Origin: CAVYOE01 sp963770155
Lineage (GTDB): Bacteria; Actinomycetota; Thermoleophilia; Solirubrobacterales; 70-9
Reading direction: 5' to 3'
Length of the DNA stretch: 64,000 bases
Assembly: GCA_963770155.1 (NCBI GenBank)
Contig: CAVYOE010000001.1
Coordinates: 496,001-560,000, forward strand
Position 1 is the stretch's first letter, and each line of letters starts with the position of its first letter. The position numbers and the translations under genes were made by a program. Positions 35,482-42,997 of this stretch are shown piece after piece. Under the pieces are notes generated by a model, which had not been told where the DNA came from, ran no database searches, and saw only the letters and a program-made list of their open reading frames with translations.

Positions 35482-36240
35482 ATGACCGATGTGGCTGCCC
35501 TCGCAGACGACCGCGACCTACTCGTACGGCACCAGCAGAAGGGCGACGAGGCCGCTCTCGAAGAGCTGATCGAGCGCTACATGCCCCTGGCCAGGCGACT
35601 GGCGGGGCGCTACCGCCATACCGACGAGCCCCAGGAGGACCTGGTCCAGGTGGCGAACATGGCGCTGATCAAGGCGATCAAGCGCTTCGATCCCGACCGG
35701 GGGAATGCGTTCTCGAGCTACGCGGTCCCCACCATCCTTGGGGAGCTGAAGCGCTATTTCCGCGACCACAGCTGGTCGGTGCACGTTCCCCGCGATCTTC
35801 AGGAGCGAGCGGCCAAGGTCAACAAGACCATCGAAGCGATGTCGAAGAAGGCCGGCCGGGCGCCGACCGTGACAGAGATCGCGGACAAGCTCGAACTCGA
35901 CCTCGAGCAGGTCCTCGAGGCCCTACAGGCGGCCCAGGCGTTCGACGCAAGCTCGCTCGACGCGGAGCGGGGGTCCGGCGACGATTCGGTTATGACGCTG
36001 GGGGAGACCGTTGGGATGGAGGAGGCCGGGTTCGATCTGGTCGAATACGGCGCCGCCGTGCAGGATGTGCTCGCACAGATGCCCGAGCGAACCCGACAGG
36101 TCCTCCACCTGCGCTTCGTCGAGGACCTGACCCAGGCGCAGATCGCCGAGCAGATCGGGGTCTCGCAGATGCACGTATCGCGGATCATCCGGGGTGCTCT
36201 GGCCGAGCTCCGCGAGGCTGTTGGGAGTGAGGTCGAGTGA
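35482..36240 (+). CDS. sigB: SigB/SigF/SigG-family RNA polymerase sigma factor
   Basis: Group 3 sigma-70 factor of 252 residues for general stress. Region 2 contains LVQVANMALIKAIKRFDPDRGNAFSSYA, region 3 contains APTVTEIADKL, and region 4 contains LTQAQIAEQIGVSQMHVSRIIR. The gene order sigma, RsbW-like kinase, RsbV-like antagonist and RsbU-like phosphatase is a full partner-switching module. It presumably recognises the GTTT-GGGTA promoters clustered around it. Confidence 0.95.
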   Translation: MTDVAALADDRDLLVRHQQKGDEAALEELIERYMPLARRLAGRYRHTDEPQEDLVQVANMALIKAIKRFDPDRGNAFSSYAVPTILGELKRYFRDHSWSVHVPRDLQERAAKVNKTIEAMSKKAGRAPTVTEIADKLELDLEQVLEALQAAQAFDASSLDAERGSGDDSVMTLGETVGMEEAGFDLVEYGAAVQDVLAQMPERTRQVLHLRFVEDLTQAQIAEQIGVSQMHVSRIIRGALAELREAVGSEVE

Positions 36241-36247
36241 GCGAACG

Positions 36248-37087
36248 ATGAGCCCCGCACACCCACGCTTCCGCCTCACTCTCGCTGCCCATCCGGAGAA
36301 CATTGCGCTCATCCGGCACGCCCTCGCCGGCCTTGCGGCCGAGCTCGGGGCCAGCAACGAATTGATCGACGACATCAAGACAGCCGCAAGCGAAGCCGCC
36401 ACCAACGCGATCCTCCACGCGTACTCCGACCCGAACGAGGGCCCGATCGAGGTGTCGACCAACGTGATCGGCGGCAGGTTGCTCGAAATCGTGATCCGCG
36501 ATCGGGGGATCGGAATGCAGCCGAGGCCGGTTACCCCCGACGAGCCGAGCCTCCGAGTCGGCCTTGCCCTGATCGGCGCACTCTCCGATGGATTCGAGAT
36601 CCGGGGCGAGGAGGGGGAGGGGACCGAGGTCCGGATCCGCTTCGATCTCGACCGTGAAACGCGCACCACGACCAACGAAAATGGCGTCAGAGAGCTGGCA
36701 GGTGACGAGGAGACCCACATCTCGGTGCAGGGTCCCGACCCGGGCGGCGCCGCGATTCCCAAGGTGCTCGAGCTGGTCGCAGCCCGTTCCAACCTGAGCC
36801 TCGACCGGCTCTCCGACACGCAACTCCTCGGCGACTTTCTGGCCCATTGGACTTCGCGGGCGACTGTGGACGCACAGCCCCTCGAGGTCACGATCAAGGA
36901 AGCGCACGGCTCGGTTGACGTGCGGATCGGGCCGCTCGAGCCGGGGCTCGCGAAGAAGATGCTGGAGCGGAGCACGCTCCCGGGCCTCGGGACCACCCTG
37001 GAAGCGCTGGCGGGGAACGTGAGCATCGAGGAGGCGGAGCGGGCGGGAGAGCGGTGCGAATTCCTGACGCTGGAGGTCCGGGACTGA
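36248..37087 (+). CDS. RsbW-like anti-sigma factor/serine kinase with C-terminal extension
   Basis: 279 residues, nearly twice the usual RsbW length. The N-terminal half is a GHKL ATPase domain: N-box SEAATNAILHAY, G1 RDRGIGMQP, and G2-like region VGLALIGALSD. It should bind and inhibit the sigma factor and phosphorylate the STAS protein. The C-terminal 120 residues (from about 155) look like a second, degenerate copy of the fold without N- or G-box residues. It begins 7 bases after the sigma stop. Confidence 0.9.
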   Translation: MSPAHPRFRLTLAAHPENIALIRHALAGLAAELGASNELIDDIKTAASEAATNAILHAYSDPNEGPIEVSTNVIGGRLLEIVIRDRGIGMQPRPVTPDEPSLRVGLALIGALSDGFEIRGEEGEGTEVRIRFDLDRETRTTTNENGVRELAGDEETHISVQGPDPGGAAIPKVLELVAARSNLSLDRLSDTQLLGDFLAHWTSRATVDAQPLEVTIKEAHGSVDVRIGPLEPGLAKKMLERSTLPGLGTTLEALAGNVSIEEAERAGERCEFLTLEVRD

Positions 37088-37182
37088 GCCCGGCGGGTAG
37101 CATCTGACGCCTGCTGAGCGCTCCAAATCGGGACAACAGCAATGACCCTTCTTCGAAGGCGCTGACACGGCTCACAGCTGAG

Positions 37183-37497
37183 GTGAGCGACCGCGAAGAC
37201 GCGGTCCACGTGGTGCTGCGAGGAGAGCTCGATCTCGCCACCCTCGGTGTGGCCGAGGAGGCCCTCAACAAGGCCTCTGACGGCAAAACCCTCGTCCTGG
37301 ATCTTCGGGAGCTCTCTTTTCTGGACTCCTCCGGATTGCGGTTGATTCTCAACTCGGCTGATACCGGGAACGACGCCGGGCGCAAGGTGTTCGTGGTCAA
37401 GGGCCCCGCGCAGGTTGATCGTGTCTTCGCCCTCACAGGAGCGGGTGAACGGTTGAACCTCGTGGACGACCCGTCATCAATCGGCGCGGGCTCGTAG
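37183..37497 (+). CDS. STAS-domain anti-sigma factor antagonist (RsbV-like)
   Basis: 104-residue STAS protein with VVLRGELDLATLG and the phospho-acceptor LSFLDSSGLRLIL (Ser following Asp). When dephosphorylated it should sequester the RsbW-like protein. The GTG start leaves a short N-terminus; the frame is open upstream without an ATG/GTG/TTG, and only CTG 37162 could extend it. A GGGTAG element near 37093 (GTCC 15 bases before it) may be a weak SigB promoter. Confidence 0.9.
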   Translation: MSDREDAVHVVLRGELDLATLGVAEEALNKASDGKTLVLDLRELSFLDSSGLRLILNSADTGNDAGRKVFVVKGPAQVDRVFALTGAGERLNLVDDPSSIGAGS

Positions 37498-37556
37498 GGC
37501 ACGTTCGGAACCTCCTCCGGGAGCTGCGGTTCACGGACCGCCCCGGGAGCATCAGG

Positions 37557-39143
37557 GTGCCGGGGAGGCCGCGCGGCGAAAGCGAGGATCCCTGGATCCT
37601 GCTCTCACTGGGCTTGGCGACGGCGATCGCGGTGACACACGGGCTCGTCGGCGGCGAGCTGGTCGTGGTCGGGTTGCTGGCATTGCCCCCGATCCTGGCC
37701 GCCGCCACCACCGGCGCCCGGGCGACGGCAGTCATCGCGGCCTATTGCTTCGTGCTCGCCCTCGTGGGTGCGTTCTGGGCAGGGGACGGCCTCAGCGATG
37801 CCTACATCGTTCGTCTCCTGATCGTCGGACTGGCCGCCTATCTCAGCTTCTGGAGCGCGACGGCGCGGGAGGAGTTGACGGCGTCTGCCCGCGGGGGCGC
37901 GGTCCTCGCTGAGGGCTTCGCGCTCACCCACACGCTTGACGAAAAGGACATGGTCGAGCAGCTGGCCGAGGTTGCGGTGCCGGACCTCGCCGATGTCGCC
38001 GTGGTCGACATCGTGCTGCAGGACGGCACGATCACCGCCGCTGCGGTCGCCGCGGACAATCCGGAGGTCACCGTGCAAATAGAGCGCTCGCGAGCCGGCC
38101 TGGTGATCGATCCCGGTTCCGACCATCCCGTTGCCGAGGTGGTCCGGACCGGCGAGAGGCGTGCCTTCAGGAACATGGGGGACGCCGCAATGCGGGAGAT
38201 GGCGATCGATCAGGAGCACCTCGAAATGGTGCGGGACGTGCGTCCACGTTCGCTCTTGGTCGTCCCGCTGAAGGTGCGTAACGAGACATTTGGGGCCCTC
38301 AGCTTGGGCTCGCTGCACGACGACGACCGCTACGGACGCGATGAAGGTGCGTTCGCGGTGGAGCTTGCGAACCGGGCAGCGGTGGCGATCCAGAACGCGA
38401 GGCTGCACGACGAGCAGTCGCGGCTTGCTCGCGCGCTGCAGGAGAGCCTGCTGCCGCCGGCGTTGCCGCAGATCAACGGTCTCGAGGTTGCGGCGCGGTA
38501 CCGGCCGCTGGGGCTCGGCACGGAGATCGGCGGGGATTTCTTCGACCTGTTCCAACTCGACCGGGCCAGCTGGGCAGCGGTAATCGGCGATGTCTGCGGC
38601 AAGGGACCGGAGGCCGCCGCCCTGACCTCCCTCATGCGAGACACGTTGCGGTCCTCCGCCCTTCGGGGGGAGAGCCCCAGCGAGACGCTCTCGCTCCTGA
38701 ACGCGGCAATCATCGACGCCGGCGTCGACGGCCGCTACTGCACCAGCGCCTACGCCAGGGTCGATCTCGAGGGCCCGAGCCGGCTCACGGTTTGCAACGG
38801 GGGCCATCCGCCGCCCCTGATCCTCCGCCACGGCGGGGGGGTGGAGCCGGTCGGGCCGCCGGGAACGCTTCTCGGCATCTGGCAAGACGTCGATTTGAGC
38901 GATACCTCGGTCAGCCTCAAACCGGGTGACCTCGTGATGCTCTACACGGATGGACTGTTCGAGAGCCGGCCGGGCTCGAACGGGTCGATCGAGCCGGTGG
39001 AGCAGATCCTGGCCCGCTGCAAAGGCATGAGCGCCGAGGAGACTGCCGAAACAGTCGAGGCACGAGCCTTGGCGGGGCTCGGGGACGCCCCGCAGGACGA
39101 TATGGCGATTCTCGTGCTGCGGAGGCCTCACGGCCACGCCTGA
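37557..39143 (+). CDS. Membrane GAF-PP2C phosphatase (RsbU/RsbP-like)
   Basis: 528 residues. Three to four N-terminal TM helices (about residues 12-105) precede a GAF domain (about 120-280) and a C-terminal PP2C/SpoIIE phosphatase domain with GGDFFDLF, GDVCGKGPEA, NGGHPPPL, LYTDGL and DDMAILV. It should dephosphorylate the STAS protein to release the sigma factor. The membrane part and GAF domain suggest sensing of an envelope or small-molecule signal. Confidence 0.92.
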   Translation: MPGRPRGESEDPWILLSLGLATAIAVTHGLVGGELVVVGLLALPPILAAATTGARATAVIAAYCFVLALVGAFWAGDGLSDAYIVRLLIVGLAAYLSFWSATAREELTASARGGAVLAEGFALTHTLDEKDMVEQLAEVAVPDLADVAVVDIVLQDGTITAAAVAADNPEVTVQIERSRAGLVIDPGSDHPVAEVVRTGERRAFRNMGDAAMREMAIDQEHLEMVRDVRPRSLLVVPLKVRNETFGALSLGSLHDDDRYGRDEGAFAVELANRAAVAIQNARLHDEQSRLARALQESLLPPALPQINGLEVAARYRPLGLGTEIGGDFFDLFQLDRASWAAVIGDVCGKGPEAAALTSLMRDTLRSSALRGESPSETLSLLNAAIIDAGVDGRYCTSAYARVDLEGPSRLTVCNGGHPPPLILRHGGGVEPVGPPGTLLGIWQDVDLSDTSVSLKPGDLVMLYTDGLFESRPGSNGSIEPVEQILARCKGMSAEETAETVEARALAGLGDAPQDDMAILVLRRPHGHA

Positions 39144-39227
39144 GGTTCCGTACGCAGCCGCCAGGCGTGTCCGCGCGCCTAGTTTTCCGCAAATTCCATT
39201 GTTTTTGGTACGGCCCCGGGGTCGGAT

Positions 39228-39252
39228 GTTTGGCGCACCGGACTAGGGGTAT
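39228..39252 (+). promoter_or_regulatory. SigB/SigF-type promoter with no gene behind it
   Basis: GTTT (39228-39231), 15-base spacer, GGGTAT (39247-39252), a perfect match to the stress consensus. Next downstream is a structured non-coding stretch and a terminator, not a gene. Confidence 0.8.
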
Positions 39253-39258
39253 GCAGAG

Positions 39259-39380
39259 GGTGCGCCGCTCGAGGGGGCGGCAACAGACTTCACCCGCAGT
39301 ACAACCACATACGCATAACCCCAAAATCCCCTGTCCCGATAGTCGGCGCCGCGTGAGAATGCGGCGCCGGCTTTCTTTTT
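39259..39380 (+). ncRNA. Candidate SigB-dependent small RNA
   Basis: About 120 bases between a perfect SigB-type promoter and an intrinsic terminator, lacking a convincing reading frame or ribosome site. A predicted 5' stem-loop pairs GCCGC (39264-39268) with GCGGC (39277-39281), extended by GGGTG (39258-39262) with CACCC (39291-39295). An unstructured A/C-rich middle (39300-39338, e.g. ACAACCACAT) could be the pairing region. The 3' end is the terminator hairpin. The exact 5' end is an estimate. Confidence 0.45.
39344..39380 (+). terminator. Intrinsic terminator
   Basis: Perfect 9-bp stem (39344-39352 with 39361-39369), 8-base loop, followed by a T-rich run (39372-39380). It is the only textbook intrinsic terminator seen in the window. 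It could end the small RNA or read-through from the phosphatase gene 200 bases upstream. Confidence 0.85.
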
Positions 39381-39428
39381 GGGCATCGCCCGCCGGAGCC
39401 GCCCTTCAAGGAGGCCCGTAGGCGACCA

Positions 39429-39455
39429 GGGGGTGGGGAAGGGGGGGACGTGGGG
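39429..39455 (+). other. Putative G-quadruplex-forming run
   Basis: Four G-runs of 5, 4, about 7 and 4 with loops of 1, 2 and 4 bases on the plus strand, 35 bases upstream of the -10 hexamer of the next gene. It lies in the 109-base stretch between the terminator and that promoter, where nothing else is visible. Confidence 0.5.
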
Positions 39456-39504
39456 AGAAGCCAGGCCAGGGAAGGGAGGGGTCGGTGTGTAGGATCTGCG
39501 CCTG

Positions 39505-40476
39505 ATGCAGGTAGGGGAGCGACACGGGATTGCCCTGGGCGAGCGCGCCTTTATCGCGCTGGTCGCGGCTCTCGTTCTGTGCCTGGCGGGATTGAGCCCC
39601 GCGGTGGCAGCCAAGGGCAAGAAGAAGAAAAAGGGTGGGATCGCGGTCACCAGGAGCGTGCCCGGGCCGCTTGCGGCCGGCGGCACTCAGGCGGGGACGG
39701 CCTCTTGTCCCAAGAAGACACACGCCACCGGCGGCGGCCTCTCGATCGCTCCCCTCTACAGCGCCAACGGGACCGAGGCGGTCAGCAACGACACGGGTCT
39801 GCGCACCCTGCCTCTCGCCCTGAACCCGAGTGCCGCGAATGCGTGGAGCTCCTCCGCTGCCGCGTTCACCGCGCCGGCGGGAGCCGGAAGCCTCACGACC
39901 TTTGTCCGGTGCGAGAAGAATTCGTTCGGCAAGCTCGCGGTGACCACCTCGAGCTCGGCGACCCTGCAGCCATCCGCCGGCCAGAACATGATCTTCAACT
40001 GCCCGCCGCGGACCCGGGTAATCGCCGGGGGTTTCGCCGCCGACGGGCCTGCAAGCCTCGCAACACCGACGTCGTTTCGGATCATCGTCCTCGGGTCGCG
40101 GCGCACCGCCCCGGGGCAGTGGACGGTCTCCGGTTACAACTCATCGGCCGCGCCTGGGCCGGCGACGATGACCGGCTACGCGGTCTGCGAGGTCACCGAC
40201 AAGCGCAAGGTGAGCGAGTCTTCGGCCTTTTCTGCGCTTCCCAATGACAGCCGCGCCGCGGGGGAGGCCACCTGCTCCAACAAGCAGCACGTGATCTCCG
40301 GCGGCTTCCTCGTATCGCCGGCCGAGTTCCCCGGCGCGGTTCCGGTGATCGGGCTTGACGAGTTCAACCCGGTCGGCAGCCGCACTTGGCACGTCGCGAT
40401 TCACAGCGAGCCGCCGCTCGACGTCCCGCCGGGCAGCTCGCTGACGACGATCGCCTACTGCAAGCCCAACAAGTAG
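39505..40476 (+). CDS. Secreted protein with three internal repeats, 323 aa
   Basis: No family recognised. A signal peptide (about residues 10-36, ending VAA) is followed by a Lys-rich segment (KGKKKKKGG). Three repeats of roughly 90 residues follow, each opening with a Cys-containing strand and a GGG/GGF turn (SCPKKTHATGGG, NCPPRTRVIAGGF, TCSNKQHVISGGF) and closing with a second Cys (FVRCEK, YAVCEV, IAYCKP), so each repeat probably holds one disulfide. ATG follows TAGGAT (39490-39495) by 9 bases. Confidence 0.8.
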   Translation: MQVGERHGIALGERAFIALVAALVLCLAGLSPAVAAKGKKKKKGGIAVTRSVPGPLAAGGTQAGTASCPKKTHATGGGLSIAPLYSANGTEAVSNDTGLRTLPLALNPSAANAWSSSAAAFTAPAGAGSLTTFVRCEKNSFGKLAVTTSSSATLQPSAGQNMIFNCPPRTRVIAGGFAADGPASLATPTSFRIIVLGSRRTAPGQWTVSGYNSSAAPGPATMTGYAVCEVTDKRKVSESSAFSALPNDSRAAGEATCSNKQHVISGGFLVSPAEFPGAVPVIGLDEFNPVGSRTWHVAIHSEPPLDVPPGSSLTTIAYCKPNK

Positions 40477-40480
40477 GCCG

Positions 40481-40885
40481 CTAGAAGAGCCGTACGGCGG
40501 CGCGGGAGAGCTTGAACCCGTGCCCGGTACCCGTGTTGAGGCAGCGGACGCCCGAGGTGGTGCTCTTGCAGCGGAAGCGGCCGGCCTCGATCGACTTGCC
40601 ATAGGCGAGCGTCCGGCCCTGGTGCAGCGCGGTATCGCCCGCGCAGATGTAACTGCCCTTGCCCTTGCGGCCAACTTCGACGCCGTACCCCCAGTCGAGC
40701 TCGCAGGACGAGGGGCGTGGGGGTGGGGACCACGCCTTCTCGCCGATGTCGCAGCGGGCACCCAGTTTGCCGTCGACGGCGCAGCCGATGTTGCCGCTCG
40801 GCGTCTGGAACTGCACCAGCTTCGCCTCGGCCGCCGGACAGGCGCCGAGCAACGCGACCGCGAGGATCAGAGTCAGGCGTTTCAT
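40481..40885 (-). CDS. Secreted DUF6636-like protein
   Basis: 134 residues. A signal peptide (about 1-21) is followed by a Cys-rich domain with FQTPSGNIGCAVD, RCDIGEKAWSPPP, CELDWGYGVEVG and TGHGFKLSR, the pattern of the DUF6636 family of exported actinobacterial proteins (six Cys, probably three disulfides). Function is unknown. TAGCGT (ACGCTA at 40894-40899 on the plus strand) precedes ATG by 8 bases. It is convergent with the three-repeat secreted protein. Confidence 0.82.
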   Translation of the reverse strand: MKRLTLILAVALLGACPAAEAKLVQFQTPSGNIGCAVDGKLGARCDIGEKAWSPPPRPSSCELDWGYGVEVGRKGKGSYICAGDTALHQGRTLAYGKSIEAGRFRCKSTTSGVRCLNTGTGHGFKLSRAAVRLF

Positions 40886-40936
40886 CTGGGCGAACGCTAT
40901 CCGTCCACCCGCGCCCGTGTGCGCGCAGCAGGCGAC

Positions 40937-40961
40937 GTTTTCGCTCCAAGGTGGCGGGTAC
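40937..40961 (+). promoter_or_regulatory. SigB/SigF-type promoter of the small membrane protein gene
   Basis: GTTT (40937-40940), 15-base spacer, GGGTAC (40956-40961), 10 bases before ATG 40971. A perfect stress-consensus match. Confidence 0.82.
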
Positions 40962-40970
40962 AGGGAGGGC

Positions 40971-41246
40971 ATGTTCGGAAGCTGGCATCTGATGGTCGTC
41001 GGTGCGCTTGCACTGGGCGCAATTGTGCTCGGGTTCATGCTGACGCCGTGGGCCCCCATCTACGCGCTCCTGATTGCGGGCGCGATCGCCTTCGTGGTGC
41101 TGATGGGCCGTCTCTTCTCTTCGCCGCAAGGCATGTACGGCGAGCGCGATCCAGATCAGGAAGGCGAAACGCCCGATCGTGATCGCGAAGGTGGTCCCAC
41201 GGGACCGGTCCAAAAGCCGACCCCCGAACAGAGCCGGGCGCACTAG
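40971..41246 (+). CDS. Small two-TM membrane protein
   Basis: 91 residues: two TM helices (about 5-26 and 29-49) and a hydrophilic C-terminal tail rich in Asp, Glu and Pro. No family recognised. The SigB-type promoter and an AGGGAGG stretch just before ATG define the start. The YtxH/BON gene follows 58 bases later and is likely co-transcribed. Confidence 0.8.
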   Translation: MFGSWHLMVVGALALGAIVLGFMLTPWAPIYALLIAGAIAFVVLMGRLFSSPQGMYGERDPDQEGETPDRDREGGPTGPVQKPTPEQSRAH

Positions 41247-41256
41247 GCGCCATACA

Positions 41257-41284
41257 ACCGGGAAACCCGCACCGGGAAACCCGC
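41257..41284. repeat. 14-bp tandem repeat in leader of the BON gene
   Basis: Two perfect 14-base copies (41257-41270, 41271-41284), each containing the inverted repeat CGGG-AAA-CCCG. It lies 21-48 bases before ATG 41305 and could be an operator pair or a leader RNA structure. Confidence 0.7.
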
Positions 41285-41304
41285 CGATCCAAGGAGGCTT
41301 GGCA

Positions 41305-42009
41305 ATGCGACTCATCAACCAGGTTCGACGCGACGAGATCTTGAAGCGACTGCCGGGCCGCGACACTCCCAAGGACCGCGCCGGGCGCGCGGCGCGAAAG
41401 TCTGCGGCGGTGGCGTCTCAGTCACCGCGGACGCTGCAGACGGTCGCCGAGCAGATCAGGGAACGCGCTGGGCGTGCGTTTGATTCGGCCCGGGACGCCT
41501 CCAAGGAGGCTTCCGAGTCCGCGAAGAAGGCAACCGGCCGCAGCGACGAGCCTGAGCGGATCGACCAGGTGAAGACCGTGGGCTCCGTCGTCGGAGCAGC
41601 GGTCGCCGGCTTTGCCAGCGCCTTTTTCCTCGATCCCCAGAACGGAAAGCGCCGCCGTCACGTCGCTGCGGACAAGATCGCGGCGTTTTTCCGCCGAAGG
41701 GCCGGCGAATTGCGTCAAACCGCCGACTACGGGGCCGGAAAAGCCAAAGGGGCGGCTGCAGAGGCCGTCAGCGCCGTTGTGCCCGAGACAGAGCCCGCAA
41801 ACGACCAGACCCTGGCGGAGCGGGTCCAGAGTCAGATCTTCCGGCCGGCGGACGCGCCGAAGGGAGACGTCAACGTCAGCGTCGAGCACGGCGTTGTGTA
41901 CCTGCGCGGAGAGGTCGACGATCCGAGTCAGATCGACGAGTTGAAGCAGGCCACGCAGCAGGTGGAAGGCGTCACCGAGGTCAAGGCGCTGCTTCACGCC
42001 CGCACCTAG
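41305..42009 (+). CDS. YtxH-like protein with C-terminal BON domain
   Basis: 234 residues: a basic, helical N-terminal part with Ala/Lys/Glu heptad-like stretches, a hydrophobic glycine-zipper segment (VGSVVGAAVAGFASAFF, about residues 94-110), and a BON domain at the C-terminus (DVNVSVEHGVVYLRGEV... GVTEVKALL). BON domains bind lipid or envelope components and occur in osmotic-stress proteins. A strong ribosome site (AAGGAGG) precedes ATG. Membership of the stress regulon is inferred from the promoter upstream of the preceding gene. Confidence 0.85.
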   Translation: MRLINQVRRDEILKRLPGRDTPKDRAGRAARKSAAVASQSPRTLQTVAEQIRERAGRAFDSARDASKEASESAKKATGRSDEPERIDQVKTVGSVVGAAVAGFASAFFLDPQNGKRRRHVAADKIAAFFRRRAGELRQTADYGAGKAKGAAAEAVSAVVPETEPANDQTLAERVQSQIFRPADAPKGDVNVSVEHGVVYLRGEVDDPSQIDELKQATQQVEGVTEVKALLHART

Positions 42010-42034
42010 GGCGCGCGTTCCATAGCGTGGGCGC

Positions 42035-42862
42035 ATGACCGCGCCATCGAGCGAGTTCGTCGAAGTCGACGGCCTGCGGCTGCACTACCGCGAGGCGGGC
42101 GCTGGGGACCCGGTGCTGCTGTTGCACGGGTGGCCGACGTCCTCGTATCTGTGGCGGGACATAATCGGTCAACTCGCAGAGGAGCGGCGCGTGATCGCCA
42201 TCGATCTCCCGGGCTTCGGCAAGTCCGACAAGCCGCTTGACGTTTCCTACAGCTTCGATTTCTACGATCGGATCCTCGAGGGCTTCGCAGATCAGGTCGG
42301 GATCGAGTCGGCCGGGCTCGCGGTGCACGATGTCGGCGGGCCGATCGGGCTTTACTGGACGATGAAGCATCCGCAGCGGGTCCGGGAGCTGGCGTTGCTG
42401 AACACGCTGGTCTACTCGCGGCTGCACTGGTCCGCGATTGCCTTTGTCGCGGCGGCGCGAGTACCCGGAATCAGAGCGGCGCTGACCAGTCCCGCTGGGA
42501 TCCGTTTCGCCATCCGTTACGGGGTGTCGGACCCGAAGAAGGTCTCGGAGGCCGTTAGAAGGGCTTACAGCGAGCCGTACGAGACCAAGCCGGCCCGCAG
42601 GGCCTTGCAGAGAGCTGGAACCCGATTACATCCGGACGGTCTCCGGGAGATCGAGCAGTGGGTCGGCTCGATCGAGATGCCGGTCCGGATCGTCTACGGG
42701 GACCGCGATCGGATCCTGCCCGACGTTGAGCGAACGATGGCGCGGTTCGCAGACGAGGTCCCGCAAACCGAGGTGACGGCACTGCCGTACGGGCATTTTC
42801 TCCAGGAGGAAGCACCTGAAGAGATCGGGGGACTACTGCGGGAGTTCTTCGCCCGCCGGTAA
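42035..42862 (+). CDS. Alpha/beta hydrolase, haloalkane dehalogenase/epoxide hydrolase type
   Basis: 275 residues. Oxyanion motif HGWPTSSYLW, nucleophile Asp in VHDVGGPIG, acid in YGDRDRI and His in PYGHFLQEE. The Asp nucleophile and HGWP place it with haloalkane dehalogenase/epoxide hydrolases rather than esterases; it is the second such enzyme in the window. ATG follows TAGCGT (42023-42028) by 6 bases. Confidence 0.88.
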   Translation: MTAPSSEFVEVDGLRLHYREAGAGDPVLLLHGWPTSSYLWRDIIGQLAEERRVIAIDLPGFGKSDKPLDVSYSFDFYDRILEGFADQVGIESAGLAVHDVGGPIGLYWTMKHPQRVRELALLNTLVYSRLHWSAIAFVAAARVPGIRAALTSPAGIRFAIRYGVSDPKKVSEAVRRAYSEPYETKPARRALQRAGTRLHPDGLREIEQWVGSIEMPVRIVYGDRDRILPDVERTMARFADEVPQTEVTALPYGHFLQEEAPEEIGGLLREFFARR

Positions 42863-42933
42863 CCGGCCGACCCGTGGTGCGCACACGCGAGACTCCGCAG
42901 TGCCTCTGCGCGGGTCTACATAACGCTGATTAG

Positions 42934-42946
42934 GGGGCGTTGCCCC
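42934..42946. terminator. Small hairpin between convergent genes
   Basis: 5-bp stem GGGGC/GCCCC with a 3-base loop in the 135-base gap between the hydrolase (+) and the flavoprotein gene (-). It is weak, with no T-run; nothing else is seen in the gap. Confidence 0.3.
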
Positions 42947-42997
42947 AGGCAGCCCAGGCATGGCTTGCGTCCCGCGTTGGGCCCCGTGTGCCCTGCC

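Noticed and set aside
37093..37098. GGGTAG before the STAS gene as a SigB promoter
   Set aside because: The element 15 bases upstream is GTCC, two mismatches from GTTT; noted but not called.
39249..39421. Short plus-strand frame (57 codons from ATG 39251) across the small-RNA candidate
   Set aside because: Its ATG lies inside the -10 element, it reads through the terminator, and the product is low-complexity; not supported as a gene.
42863..42997. Possible tRNA or small RNA in the gap
   Set aside because: No cloverleaf or T-loop consensus found; only a weak 5-bp hairpin.
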